Positions 22,614-30,089 of a stretch of 31,511 nt of DNA are shown piece by piece. Below the pieces are notes generated by a model. The model saw only the letters and a program-made list of their open reading frames with translations. It ran no database searches and was not told the origin of the DNA. Position 1 is the stretch's first letter. The number at the start of each line of letters is the position of its first letter. The translations under genes were made by a program, and so were the position numbers. This DNA comes from J084 sp964471405 (GTDB lineage Bacteria > Pseudomonadota > Alphaproteobacteria > Sphingomonadales > Rhodothalassiaceae): the NCBI GenBank assembly GCA_964471405.1, contig CAYYGH010000031.1:1-31511 (forward strand), in the 5' to 3' direction.

Positions 22614-23531
22614 CTAGCGGCGCCGGCGCCCCGCTCCCGGTGCGACAACCGGTGCCTCCCGCAGGACGGTGATCGAGATGCGGCGATTCTCCGGACGCAG
22701 CGGAGCCGTGGGATAAAGGGGCTCGGTATCGGCCTTGCCCGTCACCTCCGCAAAGCGGTCCCGCGTGACACCGGCCCGCGCCAGCACCCGCCGTGCCGCA
22801 TTCGCCCGATCGGCCGACAGCTCCCAGTTGGAGTACCCGTCAGGCCGTCCATACCCGCCGGAGTCCGTATGGCCGACGATCGCAATCCGATTGGGAAGAC
22901 CAGCGACAATCGCGCCAATGTCCGACAACAGCTCCCTGGCATAAGGATAGAATTCCGCCGTGCCCTTGCGGAAGAGGGGACGGCGATCCTTGTCTGTGAT
23001 CTGGATGCGCACGCCATCCGGCGTCTCCTCCACCAGAACCTGGTCCTTGAAACGGGCCAGCTTGGGGGCGTTCTGGATGGCCTGACGGAGCTGGTCGGCC
23101 AGAGCGGCGAGTGCACGATCCGCCTCACCCGGCGTCTTGACGGTAAACTCCTCCTGCGAGGATGTCTCGCTGTCATCGGAGGCATGGCCCAGGGTGGATT
23201 CGTTGTTCTTGGTGGTCGGTGGCGGCCCCTGGATCTTGATCATGGTCGCCCCCGCCCCCATCGTGCCGGCATTGTCCATGGCCGTGCCGGCGAAGGGCTT
23301 GCCCGCACCGGACGGGCCCGAAACACTGGCCGAGGTGGGGGAGAAATAGTCCGCCAGCCCTTCCAGCGTCTCCTTGTCCGAGACATTGAGCAGCCACAGC
23401 AGCATGAAGAAGGCCATCATCGCGGTGGTGAAGTCCGCATAGGCCACTTTCCACGCACCGCCATGGTGGCCGCCCGCAACCTTCTTGACCTTCTTGATGA
23501 CAGGCGCTTTCTGGTCATCCTTTTGCGCCAT
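22614..23531 (-). CDS. motB: Flagellar motor stator protein MotB
   Basis: Peptidoglycan-anchored stator subunit of the proton-driven flagellar motor, 305 aa. A basic N-terminus (KAPVIKKVKKVAGGHHGGAWK) leads into one membrane helix, VAYADFTTAMMAFFMLLWLL, holding the proton-carrying Asp. A long linker rich in Gly, Ser and Thr follows, then an OmpA-like peptidoglycan-binding domain (IAIVGHTDSGGYGR, NWELSADRANAARRVL, NRRISITVL). The ATG at 23531 has GGAG six bases upstream. No motA lies next to it in the window; the neighbour on the same strand is an acylase-family gene ending 80 bases upstream. It converges on gspJ with a 97-base gap in which I see no clear terminator. Confidence 0.92.
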   Translation of the reverse strand: MAQKDDQKAPVIKKVKKVAGGHHGGAWKVAYADFTTAMMAFFMLLWLLNVSDKETLEGLADYFSPTSASVSGPSGAGKPFAGTAMDNAGTMGAGATMIKIQGPPPTTKNNESTLGHASDDSETSSQEEFTVKTPGEADRALAALADQLRQAIQNAPKLARFKDQVLVEETPDGVRIQITDKDRRPLFRKGTAEFYPYARELLSDIGAIVAGLPNRIAIVGHTDSGGYGRPDGYSNWELSADRANAARRVLARAGVTRDRFAEVTGKADTEPLYPTAPLRPENRRISITVLREAPVVAPGAGRRRR

Positions 23532-23611
23532 GGCGGTCTCCGGCATGCCTGGACCCTGCCGGCGGCCGGGTGATGCCGCCGGCTTCACGGGGCCAGCATC
23601 GCCGGCTTGCG

Positions 23612-26020
23612 TTAATTTTCGGTAACGGGCTCCAGCACGAGCGTGCCTGTCACGGCATCCGCCGGCGGCACCACGGGGATCTCGATATAGCGGTTCGTCC
23701 GCCAGAGAGCGAACAGATCCCGATAGTGACCGGACAGCGGATTGCCGGACTGGCCCGTCGGGATCACGTAAAGCGAACGATCCGGCTCCGCGAGGTCATA
23801 GATCGCCCGGTAGCTCGGCCCGTGATGCTGATGGAAGAGATCGTCACGGGCAAAGGAAGCCGGGGCGACATCCACGGTCATGATGCCTCCGTCATTGGCT
23901 CCGGAAAGCTCGAAGAAGGGCCGCAGAAGCGCCACCGCCGAGAAGGGACGATGTTCCTGGATCACCCGATGCAGCTTCCCGTAGCGCCAGCTGTGCCAGT
24001 CCTCCCCCAAACGCGTGCGCAGCAGGGCCAGCGCATCGTCAAGGGCGGCCGTGACGATCTCGTCACAGCTTTCCGCATGATCACTGGTCGTGACATCGTC
24101 ACACCAGGCGGCGTAACCCGGTGCACCGGAGAGCACGAGCTTGAGGAATACGACCTTTGCACCGAAATACCGCGGAAACTTGTCCTTGAGCTCATCGGCA
24201 TAAAGCCGCCTGGCGACGGCCCTGTGCCAGGCGGTGAAAATCAGGGGCTCGGGGGTATCGATGCGCATCTCGCGATCCCAGGCCTTCATGGCTGCAGCGA
24301 TCTCGGGCGCATGATCCGGCTTCAGATGCGCGAGAAACAGCGGCAGCAGATCATCGGCGATGGTCGAGCGCACATCCGCCTGGATGCGCGCCATGGAACG
24401 CCTGTCATGCTTGTCCTGGGCGGCAAGCAGAGCCCGGATGCGATCGCCCCGATAGGGGGGAACCCACTCGCTTGTCAGATAATAGGGATAATCCGGCCCC
24501 ACGATCTTTTCGTTTGCCGTGGCGATGAAGCCTTCAGGGGGATCGAAACGGGTGGGCAGGGCGTCATAGGGAATGAATCCCTGCCAGTCGTAACCCGCCT
24601 TCCAGCCGGGGGCCGGGATCAGGCCGTGCGTATCATTGCTTTCGCCCCGGATGGGCACGCGTGCCGGCGCATAATAGCCGATGTGTCCCTTGCGATCGGC
24701 ATAGACCATGTTCTGCTCGGGCACGACGAAATGGTGGAGGGCTGCACGGAAGCTTGCGAAATCATGGGCGCGCCAGAATCCCACTCCGATGGCCGCGCTG
24801 GTATCGTCGGGATCGAGCGCCGTCCAGCGCAGGGCAAGGGCCATGTTCTTCGGCAGACGGGCCTTCAGTTCCGGCATCGCATCCGAGATCAGAGGGCCGT
24901 GACGACTGATGCGCACCCGGATCTCGACCGGCTCTGCATCCTTGACCTGGATCACCTCACGGCGGAAACGCAGACGGGCCGGACCATCCGGCGCTGCCGT
25001 CGAAATGCCGTCTTCTCCCAGCTTTTCGAGATAGAGATCCTGCACGTCAGGCCCGGTGTTGGTAAAGCCCCAGGCGATCCGGTCCGTGCGTCCCAGGACG
25101 ATGAAGGGCACCCCAGGCATGCTGGCACCCACGACTTCGCGGTCTCCCACCTTGATGGCCGCAAGATACCAGATGGACGGGGTGTTGAGACGCAGATGCG
25201 GATCATTGGCAAGCAGCGGCAGCCCACTTCTCGTATGGGTGCCGGAGACCACCCAGTTGTTGGATCCCAGCCCTTTTTCTCCGGCACTGGGGCCCGGCGC
25301 GATGCCGAGATCGGCCAGCTTGAGGCCGTCATAGAGCCGATTGATGTCGGGTAGCGGAATCGGCTCCTCGCCCGGATAGGGAGGATAGAACTGCATCACC
25401 TGCCGGGGCGTGAGCACGGACAGCAGATCCAGCCGCGCCAGCTCGCGCCGGAAATTGCCGCCCAGATCAAGAGCCATGACCTTCAGCCAGCCGAGGCTGT
25501 CTATGGGCGTCCAGGGCTCGGGACGCACGCCGGTGATCAGGAATTCCGGGGGCCAGGCCCCATGATGCCGCTCGATATAGGCATTGACCCCGGCCGCATA
25601 GCTCTTGAGCATCGCGCGGGTGTCGGAATCGAGATGGGCCCAGGCCTGACGGGCGGCATCGAAAAGCGAAAGGGTGCGCAGATAGATGTCGCTCGCCACG
25701 GCCTTCTTGCCCAGCACCTCCGCCAGCCGGCCGGCGGCGATACGCCGGTTCATCTCCATCTGCCAGAGACGATCTTGGGCATGCACGAAGCCGAGGGCGA
25801 ACACGGCGTCATTGAGACTGCTGGCCAGGATATGCGGTACACCGTGCCGGTCGCGCCGGATCTCGACCTTGTGGCCGAGAACATCACCGGCAAGGGTGAT
25901 CACGCCATCGGTCTGCGGCAGGCCGGTCCGCAGATAGCCATAGCCGAAAAGTCCCAGAATCACGACAAGGCCGAACAGGCCGAGGATCGTCCAGCCGAGC
26001 ACCCGCAGAAACTTGCCCAT
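23612..26020 (-). CDS. Penicillin acylase family Ntn hydrolase
   Basis: Periplasmic amidohydrolase of the penicillin/cephalosporin/acyl-homoserine-lactone acylase family, 802 aa. An N-terminal membrane segment or signal covers about residues 9-30 (GWTILGLFGLVVILGLFGYG). The alpha region has VEIRRDRHGVPHILA and FVHAQDRLWQMEMNRR, as in the family. The autocatalytic Ser253 starts the beta chain in the motif KGLG-SNNWVVSG; family blocks NDPHLRLNTPSIWY and DRIAWGFTNTG follow. The physiological substrate, possibly a beta-lactam, an acyl-homoserine lactone or another N-acyl compound, cannot be told from sequence. The start at 26020 has GGGAGG six bases upstream; an ATG at 26026 is possible. Confidence 0.9.
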   Translation of the reverse strand: MGKFLRVLGWTILGLFGLVVILGLFGYGYLRTGLPQTDGVITLAGDVLGHKVEIRRDRHGVPHILASSLNDAVFALGFVHAQDRLWQMEMNRRIAAGRLAEVLGKKAVASDIYLRTLSLFDAARQAWAHLDSDTRAMLKSYAAGVNAYIERHHGAWPPEFLITGVRPEPWTPIDSLGWLKVMALDLGGNFRRELARLDLLSVLTPRQVMQFYPPYPGEEPIPLPDINRLYDGLKLADLGIAPGPSAGEKGLGSNNWVVSGTHTRSGLPLLANDPHLRLNTPSIWYLAAIKVGDREVVGASMPGVPFIVLGRTDRIAWGFTNTGPDVQDLYLEKLGEDGISTAAPDGPARLRFRREVIQVKDAEPVEIRVRISRHGPLISDAMPELKARLPKNMALALRWTALDPDDTSAAIGVGFWRAHDFASFRAALHHFVVPEQNMVYADRKGHIGYYAPARVPIRGESNDTHGLIPAPGWKAGYDWQGFIPYDALPTRFDPPEGFIATANEKIVGPDYPYYLTSEWVPPYRGDRIRALLAAQDKHDRRSMARIQADVRSTIADDLLPLFLAHLKPDHAPEIAAAMKAWDREMRIDTPEPLIFTAWHRAVARRLYADELKDKFPRYFGAKVVFLKLVLSGAPGYAAWCDDVTTSDHAESCDEIVTAALDDALALLRTRLGEDWHSWRYGKLHRVIQEHRPFSAVALLRPFFELSGANDGGIMTVDVAPASFARDDLFHQHHGPSYRAIYDLAEPDRSLYVIPTGQSGNPLSGHYRDLFALWRTNRYIEIPVVPPADAVTGTLVLEPVTEN

Positions 26021-26142
26021 CGTCATCCTCCCTCCACCATGGTCTCGCTTGGCCAGCCGCCTTTTGCTTCCTATAAGGGCAGCAGAGCGGCTTGTCAGGC
26101 CGGATCGCCTGTCGCATGCAAGCTAGAAGAGGATGTGGGCAG

Positions 26143-27024
26143 ATGAAACTGGCGTTTTTGGGGTTGGGGGTAATGGGCTATCCGATGGCCGGCCATCTGG
26201 CACGAGCCGGTCATGAGGTCGCGGTCTTCAACCGCACCCGAGAAAAGGCCGAGCGGTGGTTGCGCGAACACGCCGAAGCCGACGCCCCCCGTCACCGCCT
26301 GGCCCGGACGCCGGCTGAGGCCGCCTGCGAGGCCGAGATCGTCTTTGCCTGTGTCGGAGCCGATGCCGATGTCCGGGAGATCACGCTGGGCAGGGAGGGC
26401 GCATTTGCCGCGATGAAACCGGGCGCGATCTTCGTCGATCACACCACCACGAGCGCCATGCTGGCGGAAGAATTGGCCGAGGCGGCGGCCGAGCGCGATC
26501 TCTTCTTCCTCGATGCTCCCGTCTCGGGAGGAGAATCCGGTGCGGTCAATGGCAGGCTGACGATCATGGTCGGTGGCGAAGAGGCCGCCTTTGCGCGAGC
26601 CGAACCGGTCATGCGGGCCTATGGTCGGATGATCCGCCTGCTGGGCGGTCCCGGGGCCGGGCAGAAGGCCAAGATGGTCAATCAGATCTGCATTGCCGGC
26701 ATCCTGGAAGGGCTGGCGGAGGCGCTGCATTTCTGCATCGAGGTCGGCCTCGATCCCAAGGCAGTCGTCGAGGTGATCTCGAAAGGCGCAGCCCAGTCCT
26801 GGCAGATGGACAACCGGGCGGAGACGATGGTCGAAGGCCGGTTCGATTTCGGATTCGCCGTCGATTGGATGCGCAAGGATCTCGGGATCGTGCTGGAGGA
26901 GGCGAAACGCCGCCAGCTGTCCCTGCCGGTAACAGCGCTGGTCGATCAATTCTATGCGGATGTCCAGCGCATGGGAGGCGGCCGGCAGGACACCTCGGCC
27001 CTGATCCGCCGCTATCGCGGATGA
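26143..27024 (+). CDS. 3-hydroxyisobutyrate dehydrogenase family oxidoreductase
   Basis: Cytoplasmic NAD(P)-dependent beta-hydroxyacid dehydrogenase, 293 aa. The Rossmann start is LAFLGLGVMGYPMAGHLARAG with a following FNRT, which suggests NADP preference but does not prove it. The substrate motif DAPVSGGESGAVNGRLTIMVGG lies at about 124-145 and the catalytic Lys177 is in GAGQKAKMVNQ. The family includes 3-hydroxyisobutyrate, tartronate-semialdehyde and glyoxylate/succinic semialdehyde enzymes; the exact substrate is unresolved. AGAAGAGG lies just upstream of the ATG. Its stop overlaps the possible start of the next gene as ATGA. Confidence 0.9.
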   Translation: MKLAFLGLGVMGYPMAGHLARAGHEVAVFNRTREKAERWLREHAEADAPRHRLARTPAEAACEAEIVFACVGADADVREITLGREGAFAAMKPGAIFVDHTTTSAMLAEELAEAAAERDLFFLDAPVSGGESGAVNGRLTIMVGGEEAAFARAEPVMRAYGRMIRLLGGPGAGQKAKMVNQICIAGILEGLAEALHFCIEVGLDPKAVVEVISKGAAQSWQMDNRAETMVEGRFDFGFAVDWMRKDLGIVLEEAKRRQLSLPVTALVDQFYADVQRMGGGRQDTSALIRRYRG

Positions 27025-28889
27025 TCGGTGAGGGCAGGCCCGGCATGCAGAACCCGGCACCGTTCGACATACCCGCGAGCCGGAGAAAATGGCCACGGAT
27101 TCTGGCCGTGGCATTGGCCGTCATGCTGGTGGGCATGGCCGGTGCGGTTACGGCCGCCGGGGCCGGCCAGGGCCGCTGTCACGCGCTGCTCGCGCAGGCC
27201 GGCAGCCCCGAGGCGGCTCTGCAGACGCTCTTCAGCCGCGAGTGGCAGGCGCGGCTGGCCCATGATCCCTTCTCGGCAACGATGCTGGGCGAACATGTCT
27301 TCGATGACGCCGTGCCCGATCCCTCGCCGAAGGCCCAGCGCCGCTGGCTGCGATTCAACCGCGATCTTCTTGCGCTGCTGGCCTGCATCCCGCGCGAGGA
27401 CCTTGACGAGCATGCCCGGCTCAATGCCGCACTCTTCGGCTGGATGCTCCGGGACCGTCTTGCGAATGGCCGCTTTCGTCCCTGGCGCCTGCCGTTCGTT
27501 TCGGACAGCGGCTTTCACACCGAACCCCTTTTCGTGATCGACGCCACGCCCTTTGCGGGCGAGGCGGACTATGAGCGCTACATCGCCCGGCTGAAAAAGC
27601 TTCCCCGCTATATCAGACAGCATATTCGCAACATGCGCACCGGGCTGGCCGAAGGATTCTCGATGCCCCGGGCGGTTCTCGCAGGTGCTCTGACCTCCTT
27701 TGATCGCCTGGCCGCCCCTGCCCGGCCCGAGGACAGCCCGTTTTTTCAGCCTTTCCGCGAGATGCCGAAGGCCATCCCGCCCGGACGTCGCGCAAAGCTG
27801 ATCGCACGCGGCCGCAAGGTGGTGGCCGAGGCCGTCCTGCCTGCCTATCGCGCGCTTGCGCGATTCATGCATGAGGAATACCTGCCTCGCGCCCGGCAAA
27901 GTCTGGCCGCCACCGCTCTGCCGGACGGACGGGCCTACTACCGCCAGCAGATTCGCCACTATACGACCCTTGATCTGACGCCGGAGGAAATCCACAGAAT
28001 CGGCCTTGCCGAGGTGCGCCGGATCCGGGCGCGGATGGAAGCGGTCAAAAGACGGACCGGTTTCAAGGGTGATCTGTCCGCCTTTTTCACCTATCTGCGG
28101 CAGGAACCGCGGTTCTATGCGAAAACGCCGCGTCAGCTTCTTGAACGCGCAGCCTGGATCACGAAGCGTATCGACGGGCTGCTGCCGGCCTGGTTCGGCC
28201 GCCTGCCGCGCATGCCCTATGGAGTGGCTCCCGTACCGGCGGAAATCGCTCCAAACTACACGACGGGCCGCTACTGGCCTGCCATTCCGGGCGTCAGAGG
28301 CGGTCTGTTTCTCGTCAACACCTATGCGCTCGACAAGCGACCGCTTTACGAACTGCCGGCACTTGCCCTGCATGAGGCCGTCCCGGGCCATCACCTCCAG
28401 ATCTCGCTGGCGCGCGAGCTGGAATCCGTGCCGTCCTTCCGGCGGGAGCTTTATATCTCGGCCTTCGGCGAGGGCTGGGCCCTGTATGCGGAAGGGCTGG
28501 GCGAGGAGATGGGGATCTACGAAACCCCCTATGAGCTGATGGGGCGGCTCAGCTATGACATGTGGCGGGCCGCACGGCTTGTGGTCGATACCGGCATCCA
28601 TGCACTCGGCTGGAGCCGGCAGCAGGCCATCGCCTTCCTGCGCGAGAACACGGCGCTGTCCGAGCACAATATCGAAACCGAGGTTGACCGCTACATCTCC
28701 TGGCCGGCCCAGGCCCTCAGCTACAAGCTGGGCGAGCTCACCATCCGCCGTCTGCGCCGGGAGGCGAAGGAAGCCCTGGGGGACAAATTCGACATCCGCG
28801 CCTTCCATGACGCCGTGCTTGCGGAAGGCGCCCTTCCCCTGCCGATCCTGGAGGAACGCATCCGCGCCTGGATCGCAGAACAGCGCTGA
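27021..28889 (+). CDS. DUF885 family exported metallopeptidase-like protein
   Basis: About 622-aa protein of the DUF885 family, thought to be zinc metallopeptidases with an M32/M3-like helical fold. An N-terminal signal or anchor runs at about residues 26-48 (WPRILAVALAVMLVGMAGAV). The zinc motif H-E-A-V-P-G-H-H lies at about 451-458, followed by EGWALYAEGLGEEMG, which supplies the third ligand region. Other family blocks are LTPEEIHRIGLAEV and PNYTTGRYWPA. The start at 27021 overlaps the previous stop by four bases; an ATG at 27045 with GAGGG upstream is equally possible. Substrate is unknown; peptidase activity is inferred from family. Confidence 0.85.
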   Translation: MIGEGRPGMQNPAPFDIPASRRKWPRILAVALAVMLVGMAGAVTAAGAGQGRCHALLAQAGSPEAALQTLFSREWQARLAHDPFSATMLGEHVFDDAVPDPSPKAQRRWLRFNRDLLALLACIPREDLDEHARLNAALFGWMLRDRLANGRFRPWRLPFVSDSGFHTEPLFVIDATPFAGEADYERYIARLKKLPRYIRQHIRNMRTGLAEGFSMPRAVLAGALTSFDRLAAPARPEDSPFFQPFREMPKAIPPGRRAKLIARGRKVVAEAVLPAYRALARFMHEEYLPRARQSLAATALPDGRAYYRQQIRHYTTLDLTPEEIHRIGLAEVRRIRARMEAVKRRTGFKGDLSAFFTYLRQEPRFYAKTPRQLLERAAWITKRIDGLLPAWFGRLPRMPYGVAPVPAEIAPNYTTGRYWPAIPGVRGGLFLVNTYALDKRPLYELPALALHEAVPGHHLQISLARELESVPSFRRELYISAFGEGWALYAEGLGEEMGIYETPYELMGRLSYDMWRAARLVVDTGIHALGWSRQQAIAFLRENTALSEHNIETEVDRYISWPAQALSYKLGELTIRRLRREAKEALGDKFDIRAFHDAVLAEGALPLPILEERIRAWIAEQR

Positions 28890-28947
28890 GTCAGGAAAGA
28901 AAACGAAGCAAAAACGCGAAAGCCCGAAGAGAAGGGGGGGGCGGATC

Positions 28948-29688
28948 GTGCGGGGGCTCAATATCTATGTTGATGAAAGCTCGCAAAGCGGGCACCGCTT
29001 CATCGCACTGGGAGGGATCTGGATCGCTCACCAGCAGGTGATGCTTGCCGAGGAGCGCTTGATGGCCGTGCGTCGGATGCATCGCCTTGACAGCGAGTTG
29101 AAGTGGACAAAGTTGTCACCATCTCGGATGGCAGCTTACGAAGCCTTCGTTGATACATTCTTTGCCCTTCACGCAGAAGGCATCATCGACTGGCATGCCA
29201 TGTTTCTGGAGGCGGGTCAGATCGATCATGACACATACAGTCGCGGAGACAAGGAGCTGGGCTTCAACAAGCTACTGTTTCAATTTCTTTTTCATCGTAT
29301 TCGCATCTATCCGCAGGCAAGAGCCATCCGGATCTATCTGGATGCACGCACGACCCGGCATGACCCGGACGCCACTTTGCGGCCGATCCTCAATAATGCG
29401 CTCCGCCATGCGCTGGGCATCGCGAGGGGGCCTGTCGCTCATGTCCATTTTCTCAACTCCAAGGAAAGCCAACTGCTCCAAATCAATGACATAATCCTTG
29501 GAGCGATGGCGGCGGTGCGCAACGGTCACCATCTTGCGGCCGGGGCCTCCGCCGCAAAGCGCAAGGTTGCCGCCCGCATCCTCACTCGGGCAGGATTATC
29601 GGACATCACAAAAAATACCCTGCCTGGTGCGCGCTTCAGTATCTGGAATTTTCGCCTGAGGCCAAAAAAGAAAGCCCCGCGGTCCTAG
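28948..29688 (+). CDS. DUF3800 domain protein
   Basis: 246-aa soluble protein of the DUF3800 family, which has an RNase H-like pattern of acidic residues and unknown biochemistry. Visible blocks are the N-terminal IYVDESSQSG (Asp9, Glu10, Ser11), the middle IRIYLDART and the C-terminal LLQINDIILGAMAAVRNGHH. The acidic residues in these three blocks could form a metal-dependent nuclease site; this is inference. The GTG at 28948 is chosen because the DES motif begins nine residues later and a G-rich ribosome site precedes it (an eight-G run at 28934-28941). Its last codons overlap the U-tract of the opposing small RNA. DUF3800 genes are often found on mobile or accessory DNA. Confidence 0.8.
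   Translation: MRGLNIYVDESSQSGHRFIALGGIWIAHQQVMLAEERLMAVRRMHRLDSELKWTKLSPSRMAAYEAFVDTFFALHAEGIIDWHAMFLEAGQIDHDTYSRGDKELGFNKLLFQFLFHRIRIYPQARAIRIYLDARTTRHDPDATLRPILNNALRHALGIARGPVAHVHFLNSKESQLLQINDIILGAMAAVRNGHHLAAGASAAKRKVAARILTRAGLSDITKNTLPGARFSIWNFRLRPKKKAPRS
29664..29685 (-). terminator. Intrinsic terminator 3' arm and U-tract of the small RNA
   Basis: The 3' arm GGACCGCGGG is followed by GC and then TTTCTTTTTT on the minus strand. It overlaps the last codons of the DUF3800 gene, so the two transcripts converge and overlap. Confidence 0.6.
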
Positions 29689-29719
29689 GCCGACAAAGCC
29701 CTGCCTTGGAGGGCAGCTC

Positions 29720-29738
29720 CCCCTGCCATCGGCAGGGG
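29720..29738. terminator. Perfect 8-bp hairpin with short T-run
   Basis: CCCCTGCC-ATC-GGCAGGGG is followed on the plus strand by TTTCGG. It may also terminate the plus-strand DUF3800 transcript, 31 bases after its stop. On the minus strand it is an internal hairpin of the small RNA. Confidence 0.45.
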
Positions 29739-29775
29739 TTTCGGACCGCGGGTTCTGATCACGAGACTCTGGCAG
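29721..29775. repeat. 55-bp direct repeat, copy 1, flush with the left edge of the gap
   Basis: Identical over all 55 bases to 29876-29930. Each copy abuts the N run, one ending and the other beginning there. Confidence 0.95.
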
Positions 29776-29875
29776 NNNNNNNNNNNNNNNNNNNNNNNNN
29801 NNNNNNNNNNNNNNNNNNNNNNNNNNNNNNNNNNNNNNNNNNNNNNNNNNNNNNNNNNNNNNNNNNNNNNNNNNN
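29776..29875. other. Scaffold gap of 100 Ns
   Basis: Exactly 100 Ns, a conventional placeholder for a gap of unknown length. Both edges carry the same 55 bases, matching the overlap expected between neighbouring contigs from a k=55 de Bruijn graph assembly, so the real gap may be zero. A true tandem duplication is the alternative. Confidence 0.95.
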
Positions 29876-29930
29876 CCCTGCCATCGGCAGGGGTTTCGGA
29901 CCGCGGGTTCTGATCACGAGACTCTGGCAG
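29876..29930. repeat. 55-bp direct repeat, copy 2, flush with the right edge of the gap
   Basis: Identical to 29721-29775. On the minus strand it forms the 5' half of the proposed small RNA and directly follows the promoter. Confidence 0.95.
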
Positions 29931-29933
29931 GCT

Positions 29934-29962
29934 TCTATAATGTGCAACACCCTGCCTGTCAA
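29934..29962 (-). promoter_or_regulatory. Strong sigma70-type promoter of the small RNA
   Basis: On the minus strand TTGACA (29962-29957) and TATAGA (29939-29934) are separated by exactly 17 bases. Transcription would start near 29927 and run into the 55-bp repeat. This is the best promoter match I noticed in the window. Confidence 0.7.
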
Positions 29963-30018
29963 TGAAAACCCGCTGCTGCCGGCGCATCTTCCGTATCGGA
30001 CTGTACCCGCCTGCCCAT

Positions 30019-30048
30019 TTGACGCGGGGGCGTTCATCACCATATGAG
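30019..30048 (+). promoter_or_regulatory. Putative trmFO promoter
   Basis: TTGACG at 30019-30024 and TATGAG at 30043-30048 with 18 bases between them would start transcription near 30055, about 35 bases before the trmFO ATG. The -10 box matches consensus at four of six positions. Confidence 0.4.
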
Positions 30049-30089
30049 CGCAGGCCGCAGGGAATGGCTGAGAAAGGCGACGATCGGCA

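Larger units (their letters stand above)
29664..29928 (-). ncRNA. Probable structured small RNA, interrupted by the scaffold gap
   Basis: On the minus strand a sigma70-type promoter (separate entry) is followed by a compact structured element ending in a U-tract. CCCGCGGTCC (29752-29743) pairs perfectly with GGACCGCGGG (29685-29676). Inside is an 8-bp hairpin CCCCTGCC-GAT-GGCAGGGG (29738-29720) and a CTGCC-loop-GGCAG hairpin whose loop side carries CCTCC. The outer stem is followed at once by GC and TTTCTTTTTT (29673-29664), as in an intrinsic terminator. If the 55-bp duplication around the Ns is an assembly artefact, the true RNA is about 110 bases. It has no SRP or tRNA signatures that I can see; 6S is not excluded by eye but the size is short. 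Confidence 0.55.

Noticed and set aside
29664..29928. SRP RNA or tRNA identity for the structured RNA
   Set aside because: No GGUCAGG/GGAAGGAAGCAGCC-like SRP apical motif and no tRNA cloverleaf or T-loop signature could be found.
29721..29930. CRISPR array suggested by two direct repeats
   Set aside because: Only two copies, 55 bases long, both flush with the Ns, and no cas genes. An assembly overlap explains them better.
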